This document shows, piece after piece, positions 17,987-26,527 of a DNA stretch of 51,836 bases; positions within the stretch are counted from its first letter, which is position 1; the number at the start of each line of letters is the position of its first letter. The notes under the pieces are model-generated. The model ran no database searches and was not told the DNA's origin. It saw only the letters and a list, made by a program, of their open reading frames with translations. Source of the stretch: an uncultured Lamprocystis sp. (GTDB lineage: Bacteria > Pseudomonadota > Gammaproteobacteria > Chromatiales > Chromatiaceae); contig NZ_CAIZIZ010000122.1 in the NCBI RefSeq assembly GCF_903933125.1, forward strand, positions 1-51,836, written 5' to 3'. Both the position numbers and the translations under genes were made by a program.

Positions 17987-19144
17987 CTACTTCTTCTCCG
18001 GCGCCCCGCCAAGCTGCAAGCGCAGCCAGGGCGGGACCAGCGGCAGTTGGGTCAGGTCGACACTGATGAAGGCGCCGAAGCCCGCCGGACCCATGCTCGG
18101 ACCCGTCTCCGGGAGACGCTGCATCGACCAGGCGGGGGCGCCGTTGGGGTTGGTCACCGGGGTGGGCCAACTCAGGCCCACACCGGCCCCGGCAGACAGG
18201 TTCAGGCCCGGCATCAGGCCGAGGTCGACCTTGCCGCCGGACAGACCAAGGCTATCGCTGCCCGGATCATAGCGCCAAGTGAGGTCGATCCCGAGGGTCG
18301 GAGCAAACTGGTCTTTCGCCTTGCCGAATGCCAGGCGCAGCCAATCGTCGCCCTTGAGCCGCCCGCCGAAAATGATTGGCCCCTCCCCCGTCGGCGGCAG
18401 AATGAACCGAACCTCATCAATCGTGCCATAGGGCACCACGGCGAGCGGCGTGGCCAGGTTAAAGTCGGACAGGAGCGCCCGGCCCTTGGCGCTTGACAGC
18501 ATCCCGGCCAGAAAGGTGCCGTACATCGCAATGCCGCCCACTGCCACGCCCGCCTGCGCATCCGCCGGGAGTTGGTTCCACTTGGCCTCCGCGTACGCCT
18601 TGAGAGGATCCATAAGAGACGGCTGCTGCGTGGCCACATCGACCACGGTTTCGAGTCCCCCGCCGACCGCGTCGGAAGTCGCCGCGGCCTCCTTGTCCGG
18701 GAGCTTCAACTCCGGCTCGCCCGGACGCGGCGGCCCGTCGAGCTGCACAGCCTGAACGCCGCTCGCCCCCTGCTCCAGGACATGGGCCAGCTCGTGCCCG
18801 AGCAAGCGGCGACCCTCGCGAGTCCCTGGGCGGAAGCGCCCCGGAGCCAAACCGATGTCGCGCCCGCTGGCGAAGGCATTGGCGGCCAGGGCGGCGGCGG
18901 CGTTTGACCCGGGGTGGATCCGCACCGCCGACAGGTCGGCCCCCAGGCGCCGCTGAAAATAGCCGAGCTCGGCCGCGGGCAGCGGCTGGCCCGGCCCGAG
19001 CCCCAGTGCGGCCGGGGCGCGGGTGGCCGGCACCCGCCCCCCCGGAGACGGGCGCTCACCGTGGGCAACGCGCTCGGCGCGGTGCTCGGCGCCGTGATCA
19101 TGGGTCGGGAGCGGCAGCCTGGCGCGGATGAGTCGACGTGGCAT
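17987..19144 (-). CDS. DUF4157 (eCIS-core) protein with beta-rich C-terminal domain
   Basis: A 385-residue protein. Residues about 50-130 are a canonical DUF4157 domain: ELGYFQRRLGADLSAVRIHP, then GRRLLGHELAHVLEQ with HELAH at 117-121. The N-terminal 40 residues are basic and disordered. Residues 200-380 are rich in alternating hydrophobic/polar strands (VDLGLMPGLNLSAGAGVGL, FGAFISVDL) and may form a beta sheet or barrel; I do not recognise the domain. It could be a cargo, a cargo-packing factor or a peptidase. It lies between the coiled-coil gene and the giant effector, with 173 bases before the latter. Confidence 0.82.
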   Translation of the reverse strand: MPRRLIRARLPLPTHDHGAEHRAERVAHGERPSPGGRVPATRAPAALGLGPGQPLPAAELGYFQRRLGADLSAVRIHPGSNAAAALAANAFASGRDIGLAPGRFRPGTREGRRLLGHELAHVLEQGASGVQAVQLDGPPRPGEPELKLPDKEAAATSDAVGGGLETVVDVATQQPSLMDPLKAYAEAKWNQLPADAQAGVAVGGIAMYGTFLAGMLSSAKGRALLSDFNLATPLAVVPYGTIDEVRFILPPTGEGPIIFGGRLKGDDWLRLAFGKAKDQFAPTLGIDLTWRYDPGSDSLGLSGGKVDLGLMPGLNLSAGAGVGLSWPTPVTNPNGAPAWSMQRLPETGPSMGPAGFGAFISVDLTQLPLVPPWLRLQLGGAPEKK

Positions 19145-19154
19145 GATCAGCCCC

Positions 19155-20057
19155 TCAAGGACCGGGCGGGGGCGGCGGGGTCAGGGCGGCGCTGACGGCC
19201 GCCGCGGCGTCCGCGTCGCGGGTGGAGCCCTTGGCCGCCATCGCGGCCCGCTTGGTCGCCAGGTTGAGCCGGCGCTGGCTCACCAGGGTGCGGGCGACAA
19301 GCAGGTCGGCCAGCGCCGACAGGGCCTGATCGCGCGCGGTGTTCCAGTCGGTCGTGAGCTTGGTCTCGGCGCTGGCTGGCTTGGCGTCGTTCAGGGCCTT
19401 GCGCGCTGCCTCATAGTCGGCAAAGGCAACCGCGGCGGCGGCACCACGTGCCTGTGGGGTCGCGGCCCCGGCCTTCGACCAGGCGGCGGCCTCCTCACGG
19501 CGCAACAGGGCGCGGGCCAGCGTCTTGGGCAGGTCCACCGGCGCGGCCTCCGCCGCGGCCAGGGCCGCGTCGGCGGCCGCCTGCTTCGCGTCGTAGGCCG
19601 CCTGCTTGACCAGCAGGTCAGCCTCGGCAGCAGCCAGCTCGGTCACCGCGGTATCGTCCAGCTTGGCGATGTCGTCATCGACCTTTTTGACCGCCGGGAG
19701 CGCGTCGCTCGTCAGCGTGGCCGGGCTCGTGCCCGCGGCGAGTGCTACCACCATGGCCAGGGCGGTGGCGGTAGCGTCCGCCAGGGGCTTGCCGCCCGCG
19801 GTACGTTCCAGCTCGGCCTTGGCCAGGGCCGCCGCGCGGGCCGTCAGCGCTTGGGTCAACTTGGCGTCCCGCGCCACGAGTTGGCCGCGCAGGCCATCGG
19901 CCTGCGCCTTGGCGGCCGCGAGCTCGGCGACAGCCTGCCAGGCCGCCGCCGCGGTCTGGGCCTGGGCGGCGCCCCCCGCGGCGGCGGCCGCCGCGGTCTG
20001 CTGCAGTGCCGCCAGGGTGGCCTCGGTCTGGGTCAGGGTCGTGTTGATGTCAGTCAT
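19155..20057 (-). CDS. Ala-rich coiled-coil protein of the eCIS operon
   Basis: A 300-residue protein that is very rich in alanine, with Lys/Asp/Glu/Gln arranged in long helical heptad-like stretches, and a Pro tail (TPPPPPGP). No family was recognised. Its start overlaps the ATPase stop (ATGA at 20054-20057). A helical rod made next to the ATPase and tape-measure-like gene could be a length ruler or a cargo-loading spacer inside the tube. That is inference. A low-complexity expansion of an ordinary helical protein is the alternative. Confidence 0.65.
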   Translation of the reverse strand: MTDINTTLTQTEATLAALQQTAAAAAAGGAAQAQTAAAAWQAVAELAAAKAQADGLRGQLVARDAKLTQALTARAAALAKAELERTAGGKPLADATATALAMVVALAAGTSPATLTSDALPAVKKVDDDIAKLDDTAVTELAAAEADLLVKQAAYDAKQAAADAALAAAEAAPVDLPKTLARALLRREEAAAWSKAGAATPQARGAAAAVAFADYEAARKALNDAKPASAETKLTTDWNTARDQALSALADLLVARTLVSQRRLNLATKRAAMAAKGSTRDADAAAAVSAALTPPPPPGP

Positions 20058-22036
20058 CCGGCTCCTCCCGGGCGGCCGGGAAAGGGCCTGCCCTTCTTGT
20101 TGAATTCCTCGGCCACCGCCGCCTCGAGGAGCGCGCCGGTGACCACCCCATCGCCGTCGGCGGCGGCAAAAGCCGCGCCGATGGCCGCGTTGCGGATCTC
20201 ACCTCCAGTGAGTTCGAAGCGCAGCGCCAACTGCTCTTCCGTGACACCCGGCGCCACCCGTCCCTTGGGCAGATGGCCGCGCCAGATGTGCAGCCGCTCG
20301 GCCACCCCCGGGCGCGGGAAGTGGATGACCTGGTCGAAGCGGCGCAGGAAGGCCTCGTCCACCCCCTGGAGCAGGTTGGTCGCGAGGATGGCACAGCCCT
20401 CGAACGCTTCCAGGCGCTGCAGGAGGTAGTTGACCTCGATGTTGGCGTATCGGTCGTGGGCGTCCTGCACATTGGTGCGGCGCCCGAACAGGGCGTCGGC
20501 CTCGTCGAAGAAGAGCAGTGCCGCGAAGCCCTCGGCGGCGGCAAAGAGTTCCGCAAGGTTCTTCTCGGTCTCGCCGATGTACTTGGAGACCACGAGCGAC
20601 AGGTCGACCGCCAGCATGGGCAGTTGCAGCCGGGTGGCCATGGCCTCGGCGGCCAGCGTCTTGCCGGTGCCGGAGTCGCCATGCAGCAACCCGATGACCG
20701 AGCGTCCGCGCCCGCCCGCGGCCAGACCCCAGCGCAGTTGCACCGTGACCCGACGACGCACCCGCCGCACCAGGTCGGCCAGGCGTGTCTGGGTCTCCGC
20801 CGGGACCACCAGCCGCCCCCAGGGGACCTCGGGCGTGCGGCGGGTGGCGAGTCGCAGGGCGCGCGGCGGGGTCAGGCTGGCCACCTCGGCCAGGGCCTCC
20901 TCCAGCCCGGCGCCGACGACGCCGGTCGCGGGCGCCGTCAGGAGCACCGCGGCAACGCGCCGCGGCGCATCCGCATCCAGCCAGTTGCGTCCGGCCAGTT
21001 CATCCGCCGCCGCCTGATCCAGGCCCAGGGCCGCGCGCCAGGCGTCGGACAGCTCCAAGGGATCATTGGCGCCGACTTCCAGCCGCACCAGCCGCGCCAG
21101 GGGTCCGCGCAGAATGAATGTGGCCGGGGCGATGATCGGCAGCGGCGCGGCGGTGCCGCCGACCGGTCTGACGTCGGCGCCGGACCAGGGCGCCGCCAAC
21201 TGCAAAGCGTCGGTCCGCAGGGCGACCAGTGCACCGGTGCCCAGCCCAACCACCTGCGCCTCGGCCCAGGGCGGAGCGGCATGGGGGTCGTCCGGGGCGT
21301 CCAGGACCAGGGCTCCGGCCGCCCCGGCGACTACCGCCAGGACCTGCTCGGCACGCTCCGGCTGACCCGCCAGGTGAACACAGATCCCCGGCTGCGCGGC
21401 CAGCCGTTCGGCCGCCCGCCGGATGCTCTCGGCGGGCCGGGACTGGGGTTGCACCCAACGCGGGCGCCAGCCCTCCCCCACGTGAGATGGGGCCGCCCCG
21501 TCGAGCCCGGCCAGCAGGGACTCGGTAGGGTCCAGCCGACGCTCCAGGGTCGGACGCGCGGCCTCGCCGGGGTGGATCAGACCGCTCGACCAGAGGGGCG
21601 AGGCGCGGACCGCGGCGCGCACCGCGGCCGGATCCGCGGCGTCGCCGAACAGGAGTTTCAGGGCCAGACCCAGTGTCAGCCGGCGCGCGCCGCCGCTGAG
21701 TTCGACGACCGTCGCGGCGCCATCCTCGCTCAGACAGGGCAGCACGGCGAAAGCAAGCAGGTCCAGATCGAACCCGGACAGCCCGCAGCCGGCGCTGATC
21801 CGCCCCAGCGGCTCGCGCTCCGGGTGGTCGGCAAGGGCGGCGAACAGGTTTGTGGACGCGGCGGCGATCCACTCGGCCAGGGCGCGCGGGTCCGCGACGG
21901 GCTGGTACGCGGTGACCAGGCGCCGCAGGCCCGCGTCCTCCGGGCGGCGCAACAGCAGGCGCCCGGCGGCCAGGGCCAGCCACAGGTCGAGCAGGGCGAC
22001 CGGCGCCGCCCGCGGCACAAGGCTCACCGCGCTCAT
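20054..22036 (-). CDS. AAA+ ATPase of the eCIS (Afp15/Pvc15-like)
   Basis: A 660-residue protein starting at ATG 22036, which overlaps the previous stop as ATGA. The N-terminal half is an alpha-helical domain typical of the eCIS ATPases. The C-terminal AAA+ module has Walker A GDSGTGKT (453-460), the pore-like KYIGETEKNL, Walker B LLFFDEAD (D510, E511), sensor LATNLL and an RRFD arginine-finger region. Afp15-type ATPases are needed for eCIS assembly or cargo loading and act in the cytoplasm of the producing cell. An upstream extension of the frame was rejected because it lies inside the neighbouring gene. Confidence 0.92.
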   Translation of the reverse strand: MSAVSLVPRAAPVALLDLWLALAAGRLLLRRPEDAGLRRLVTAYQPVADPRALAEWIAAASTNLFAALADHPEREPLGRISAGCGLSGFDLDLLAFAVLPCLSEDGAATVVELSGGARRLTLGLALKLLFGDAADPAAVRAAVRASPLWSSGLIHPGEAARPTLERRLDPTESLLAGLDGAAPSHVGEGWRPRWVQPQSRPAESIRRAAERLAAQPGICVHLAGQPERAEQVLAVVAGAAGALVLDAPDDPHAAPPWAEAQVVGLGTGALVALRTDALQLAAPWSGADVRPVGGTAAPLPIIAPATFILRGPLARLVRLEVGANDPLELSDAWRAALGLDQAAADELAGRNWLDADAPRRVAAVLLTAPATGVVGAGLEEALAEVASLTPPRALRLATRRTPEVPWGRLVVPAETQTRLADLVRRVRRRVTVQLRWGLAAGGRGRSVIGLLHGDSGTGKTLAAEAMATRLQLPMLAVDLSLVVSKYIGETEKNLAELFAAAEGFAALLFFDEADALFGRRTNVQDAHDRYANIEVNYLLQRLEAFEGCAILATNLLQGVDEAFLRRFDQVIHFPRPGVAERLHIWRGHLPKGRVAPGVTEEQLALRFELTGGEIRNAAIGAAFAAADGDGVVTGALLEAAVAEEFNKKGRPFPGRPGGAG

Positions 22037-23649
22037 CCCGATTCTCCGAAGCGCAGGCGCAGGGTGCGCCCGAGCCAGGGCACCCAACCCGGATCCTGGT
22101 CCCAGCCGGCACGGCGCAGGGCCAGATCCGCCGCGGCCAGTGGCCAGGTCAGTTCGGCCTCCCAGTCGGTGACGCGCAGCCGTCCCGGACGCAGCAGGAG
22201 CCGGGCGAGCAGCAGGTCCGCCGCGGTGCCGATGGCCGGTGTCGATGAACCGAAGATCCGGCGCGACGCACCGGGCGCGAAGGCGGTTTCCGCCGGGATG
22301 ACGGCGCTCAGGGCGGCCAGCAGGTCGGCGGCCGCCGTGGGGTCCCGCACCGGGATAGCGGCGATGCGCGCCCCCCAGTCGCACTCCGGGGCAAACACCG
22401 CGAGCAGGGGCCGCTCGCGCTCCTGCGCCGCCGCCAGTTCACCGGGCGGCAACGGGGCCAGGACCCGGCGCAGCGCGGTGAGTGCCAGGTCGCCCAGACG
22501 GCTCGCCAGGTGCGGCGCATCCGGGAGCAGCCCGAGCTTGAGCAGCGGCCGGATCAGGAGCAACAGGCCCCCGGCATGGATCGGCAGGCCCGGCGTCCCA
22601 TCGGTCGATCCCTCGTCCGCCGCGCCGAACACGCGGCCGGAGTCCGGGAACGACTCGGCCGCTACCGCGCCCCCGGTCCCCTGATCGGGTCGCCCGGCGA
22701 CCGCCGGCCGCCGCGCGCCAGGGTGGGAGTCGGCCGCGGCCGCGGCCGGGAGCGTCGGGCCGACCGCGGGCGAGCCCGCCCACTGGACGAGCGTCCGCGC
22801 GATCAGGTCCAGGATCAGGGTTGGCGACAGCCGACAGACCGCGGGGTACCGGGCGAACAGCGCGGCGGCCAGCCAGGGGGCGGCCCGGCTCAGGCCGGCG
22901 GCATCCGCGCCCCCGGCGGCAACCGTCAACGATTCGGCCAGCCCGCGGAGACGGCCCAGCCCCTCCCGCAGGAATGCGGCCCGCGCACGCACGGCCCCGC
23001 CGTCATCCGTCGGCGCCCCCTCCCCGTCCGGCAATCCAGGCGCGGCGGCACTCAGACGGACCACCAGTGCGCGGGTCAGGTCCGCCGCCTCCGGTTGGCC
23101 GAGCAGGCGGGTGACCCGCTGGTCGGCCGCGGCGAGCGCGGTCATCGTGATCACCGCCCGCGGCGGGTCCAGTGCCAGCCAGCGTTGCAGAATGACGGCG
23201 GGTCGCGGGGTGTCCGCCCCGGCGTCCACCAGCGCCGAAACCCACCAGGCCGGGGACACCCCGGCCGCGGCCAGTTCCAGGTAGCGGCGCTCCGCCGCCC
23301 AGGGGTCCGGAAACCAGACCTGATCCGCGGCCTCGACGTCAGCCCCCGCGGGCACCCCGGACAAGGACTGCGCCAGCGCCTGCTCACAGGCATCGGCCCA
23401 GCCCTGAGAGAGGCGAGCACTGTCCACCGCAACGCCGACCCGCAGGCGCAGGCTCAGCCGACGCACCGCCACCACCGCGCTGGCCGGCAGCCCGGCGCGG
23501 GCCAGGGCGCGGCCGGCAATCCCGTCCAAATCCTGCCTGAGCCGCCCGCCGAGCACGGCGCGGACCTGTCCGGTCAGCGCCGCGACCCGGTCCGGGTCCG
23601 CGGCCCGGATACGGGTCGCGAGCCGACCGATGGCGAGCGTGGCGGTCAT
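22033..23649 (-). CDS. CIS tape-measure-like protein
   Basis: A 538-residue protein. The C-terminal part has features I associate with the contractile-injection-system tape measure family (CIS_TMP): GLLLLIRPLLKLGLL followed by a helical block, then the ending LTWPLAAADLALRRAG and WVPWLGRTLRLRF. The N-terminal 350 residues are Ala/Gly/Arg-rich with a disordered stretch near 290-320. It lies directly upstream of the ATPase gene and overlaps it. In Afp the equivalent slot holds the tape measure Afp14, which is much longer. The family call is tentative, but membership of the eCIS is not. Confidence 0.55.
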   Translation of the reverse strand: MTATLAIGRLATRIRAADPDRVAALTGQVRAVLGGRLRQDLDGIAGRALARAGLPASAVVAVRRLSLRLRVGVAVDSARLSQGWADACEQALAQSLSGVPAGADVEAADQVWFPDPWAAERRYLELAAAGVSPAWWVSALVDAGADTPRPAVILQRWLALDPPRAVITMTALAAADQRVTRLLGQPEAADLTRALVVRLSAAAPGLPDGEGAPTDDGGAVRARAAFLREGLGRLRGLAESLTVAAGGADAAGLSRAAPWLAAALFARYPAVCRLSPTLILDLIARTLVQWAGSPAVGPTLPAAAAADSHPGARRPAVAGRPDQGTGGAVAAESFPDSGRVFGAADEGSTDGTPGLPIHAGGLLLLIRPLLKLGLLPDAPHLASRLGDLALTALRRVLAPLPPGELAAAQERERPLLAVFAPECDWGARIAAIPVRDPTAAADLLAALSAVIPAETAFAPGASRRIFGSSTPAIGTAADLLLARLLLRPGRLRVTDWEAELTWPLAAADLALRRAGWDQDPGWVPWLGRTLRLRFGESG

Positions 23650-23652
23650 GGC

Positions 23653-26514
23653 CTAACGGCTCGGCGTGCGCTTGATACGCTGCAGAGCGGCTAGATTGCC
23701 GCCGTTGATACGCAGCACCGTGGCGGCGGAGTCGAGCAGCGGCTGGTTCTCGATGGAGGTGCCCGCCTTAACCTTCTCAATCGCCGCCGCCGGGGTGGAC
23801 CCGGCGCGGATCTCGGTCTCCAGCGCGTCCGCCACGGCCGTCGGCACGCCTTTGCTCAGAACCTCCGCGCCCGCGGTGGCCGCCGCCCGCTCCGTGGTGA
23901 AGGCCGCGGTGAACTGCTTGTAGGTTTCAGCGCCCAGGAGTGCCTCGGCCTCGGCCGGGGAGCGCGCCAAGACCGCTTCGGCGGTCAACTCGGTCTTGGC
24001 ATCCGGCACATAGTCGCTGATCTTGCGCTCGCCCATGGTCCGGCGCAGGTCCGCGTAGAGTGAGCGGGAGTCGTTGTCCGCAAAGACCTTGGGACCCGCG
24101 GCCGTCAGGGCGTCCGCCACGGTCCCCTGGCGCGCGGCGGCCCGGCCGATGGCGAGCTTGTCGACCACCGCCAGGGTCTGGATCGGGGGCTGGACGGCGG
24201 CCAGGATCTGCATGACCTGGTAGTCCGGGTACTCGGCGGCATAGGCATCGGCCACCCGATCGACAGCGGTACGGCGGCGCAGGGTCTCGTCCGGAATCTC
24301 AAAGGCCAGGGGCGCCTCGACCGCGGCCACGTCGCGCCGGAATGCCAGGTTGCGGCTGGAGACCGCGAGCTCCGACCCGGAGAGGTCCGCGGCCTGGACC
24401 AGCGTATCCTGAACCTCGGGCCGGCCCAGTACGGCGACCATGATGGCACGCTTCTCCGCCGGTTGGGCGGCAAGCGCGCGGCGGTAATCCTGAACCTGGG
24501 GCGCCCGGATCTGCGCTTGGTCGCCCGCCGTGTTCTGACCGCTGCCCACCTTGACGATGGCCCCGGCCAGGGTCACCCACTCGATCAGCACCTGGATCAG
24601 CTCCAACACATAGAACAGCAGATCCAGGAGCACCAGACGCTGTTTGACATAGACCACGAAGTGCCGCGGCAGCATGTCGAGCCCCAGGCGCTGCATAATC
24701 CCGGCCAGGGCCGCGGCCTCCGGGAACAGCTCCGGGTCCAGGTTGGCGAGAGGTCCGCCGGCGGTCGCCGCCGGGTTCACCCCCCAGGCGGTCCCCTGGG
24801 GCAGCGCGTCCGCGGCGATCGGTCCGAGCAGCGGGTGCCGCCGGGTGAGCCCTTGCAGCGGCACCACCAGCTTGACGATCTCGGTGCGGCGGTTGACCAG
24901 GTGCTCCAGACCCAGCACCCGGAACAGGACCTCAAGGGTGGCGAAGAACCTGTTGGTCGCGAGCACCTTGTAAGCACTCGTCGACTTGTGGGTGTCGAGC
25001 GCTGCCGGCTGTTGCGCGCGGTCGTAGAGGGATCGGTCGAGCGTCCAATGGGGCCTGGTGACCTGAATCGGATCTTTATCGAAGACGTTGCCCAAATCCT
25101 CCAGAATGTCATCGTCGTGCAGCGCGACGACGCCATAGGTGATGACATTGGTATTGTCGAAATAGCGTGCCGCCTCAGCCATGCCGCGGCGCACCAGGGG
25201 CGAGACCAGGAAGTCCCCGGCCCCGGCCATGGCGAAAATCTCGTCGAACGCGGTCACGCCGATGTTTGAGTCCGGGTTGTTACCCTGGTCTTCCTGCGGG
25301 TCGAGCCGCAGCGGCAGGAAGCCGATGGGCGGAATGTGCCTGAAGCCGCGGGTATAGAGATCGTTGCGGAAGGGACGCAGGGGCTCGCGGGTCAGCCCCT
25401 CCGCCAACATGCATTGGAACTGATGGATGCGCGCCCAGGCGGCGGCGCGGGGCGGGGCGCCGAAGCGGGTGCGGTGCCAGTCCTCGGCCGGGGTGTCGCA
25501 GAGGGTCCGGCGCGGGATCCACTGATCCAGGAACAGCACGGTGCCGTCCTCGGCCAGGTGGAGCATGGCCAGCGCGATGGCCCCGGCATCGTGGCGCCCG
25601 GGCCCGGTGTCCCGGCAAAAGACCCCGTCGGCCAGAAAGTCCGGGTCCCAGCGCCGCCACAGCGGGTGCTCGAAGACATCGAAGTAGTAAGCGGACAGCG
25701 TGCCGCGCAAGTCCCAGGCGGTGCCCAGGTCCGGCCGCAGCGGCAGTTCCACCGGGAAGCGCACCAGCGAGAGCCCGAAGCCGCCGCGCCAGGCATCCGC
25801 CCGACAGGTGACGGGGGCGGCCCCGGCGCAGACCTCTCCCATGACCTTGGCCCCACCCTCATCGGTCTCCCCGGCCTCGATGACCAGCAGATAGGTCCCG
25901 GGGGGCACCGCCGGACCGCCGCTGGTGGGGCCGGCCGGATCCGGGGCGAGACAGAGGCAGGGAGCAAACTCGGTCCCGCCGCCGACCACCCGCTGGGGGG
26001 TCTTGCGATAGGTACCGATCAATTGCTCCACGGTGAAGTTGAACGCCTGAGAGACCAGGATCGGCCGGCCGAAGTGGTCGAAGGCGAGCCCGCGCTGGAG
26101 CGCGATCTGCCGGTTCACCGGGAAGCCATTAGCCCGCTGGTTTTGATCGACATTGGGAAGGACCGGGGTAGCGTTGGCCCCGTCGACCGCAAGCCCCAAC
26201 CCCCACGCGATACCGGGCATGAGTGCATGGGCGTTGAGCCGGGATCTGGCGTCGAAATAGGTGTCCTGCCGCGACAGCGCTTCGGCGGTAAGATAACGCC
26301 CGTTGAACCAATTGGTCCGGCGCAGGTTGTTATCGCCGCGCACGTCCCCCGCCGGGCCGCCGGGCAGGCCCTGCGCCGCCCCCTGAGGGCTGAATCCGGT
26401 GAGATAGTCGGCGACCAGCCGCTCCTCGGCCAGGGTCAGGTTCTCATTGCCGGCCATTTTCGCCATGACCCTGAAGAACCCCGGGTCCACCTTCATCTGA
26501 CTGTATGCGCTCAT
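23653..26514 (-). CDS. Large eCIS baseplate/fibre-associated protein
   Basis: A 953-residue protein of unknown fold. Near residues 62-110 it has the head motif LRRTNWFNGRYLTAEALSRQ ... RSRLNAHALMPGIAWGLGL, shared with the next upstream gene product and common in phage-tail-like clusters. The middle is beta-type with paired cysteines (CLCL, CAGAAPVTC). Residues about 622-652 are strongly hydrophobic (VLLDLLFYVLELIQVLIEWV). The last 300 residues are helical. A GGAG ribosome site precedes the ATG. It is plausibly a fibre or peripheral baseplate component, possibly membrane-contacting. Confidence 0.65.
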   Translation of the reverse strand: MSAYSQMKVDPGFFRVMAKMAGNENLTLAEERLVADYLTGFSPQGAAQGLPGGPAGDVRGDNNLRRTNWFNGRYLTAEALSRQDTYFDARSRLNAHALMPGIAWGLGLAVDGANATPVLPNVDQNQRANGFPVNRQIALQRGLAFDHFGRPILVSQAFNFTVEQLIGTYRKTPQRVVGGGTEFAPCLCLAPDPAGPTSGGPAVPPGTYLLVIEAGETDEGGAKVMGEVCAGAAPVTCRADAWRGGFGLSLVRFPVELPLRPDLGTAWDLRGTLSAYYFDVFEHPLWRRWDPDFLADGVFCRDTGPGRHDAGAIALAMLHLAEDGTVLFLDQWIPRRTLCDTPAEDWHRTRFGAPPRAAAWARIHQFQCMLAEGLTREPLRPFRNDLYTRGFRHIPPIGFLPLRLDPQEDQGNNPDSNIGVTAFDEIFAMAGAGDFLVSPLVRRGMAEAARYFDNTNVITYGVVALHDDDILEDLGNVFDKDPIQVTRPHWTLDRSLYDRAQQPAALDTHKSTSAYKVLATNRFFATLEVLFRVLGLEHLVNRRTEIVKLVVPLQGLTRRHPLLGPIAADALPQGTAWGVNPAATAGGPLANLDPELFPEAAALAGIMQRLGLDMLPRHFVVYVKQRLVLLDLLFYVLELIQVLIEWVTLAGAIVKVGSGQNTAGDQAQIRAPQVQDYRRALAAQPAEKRAIMVAVLGRPEVQDTLVQAADLSGSELAVSSRNLAFRRDVAAVEAPLAFEIPDETLRRRTAVDRVADAYAAEYPDYQVMQILAAVQPPIQTLAVVDKLAIGRAAARQGTVADALTAAGPKVFADNDSRSLYADLRRTMGERKISDYVPDAKTELTAEAVLARSPAEAEALLGAETYKQFTAAFTTERAAATAGAEVLSKGVPTAVADALETEIRAGSTPAAAIEKVKAGTSIENQPLLDSAATVLRINGGNLAALQRIKRTPSR

Positions 26515-26527
26515 GTTGGACTCCGGG

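Noticed and set aside
20054-22384. 776-codon version of the ATPase gene
   Set aside because: The first 116 codons lie entirely in another frame of the tape-measure-like gene; ATG 22036 gives the usual overlapping junction.
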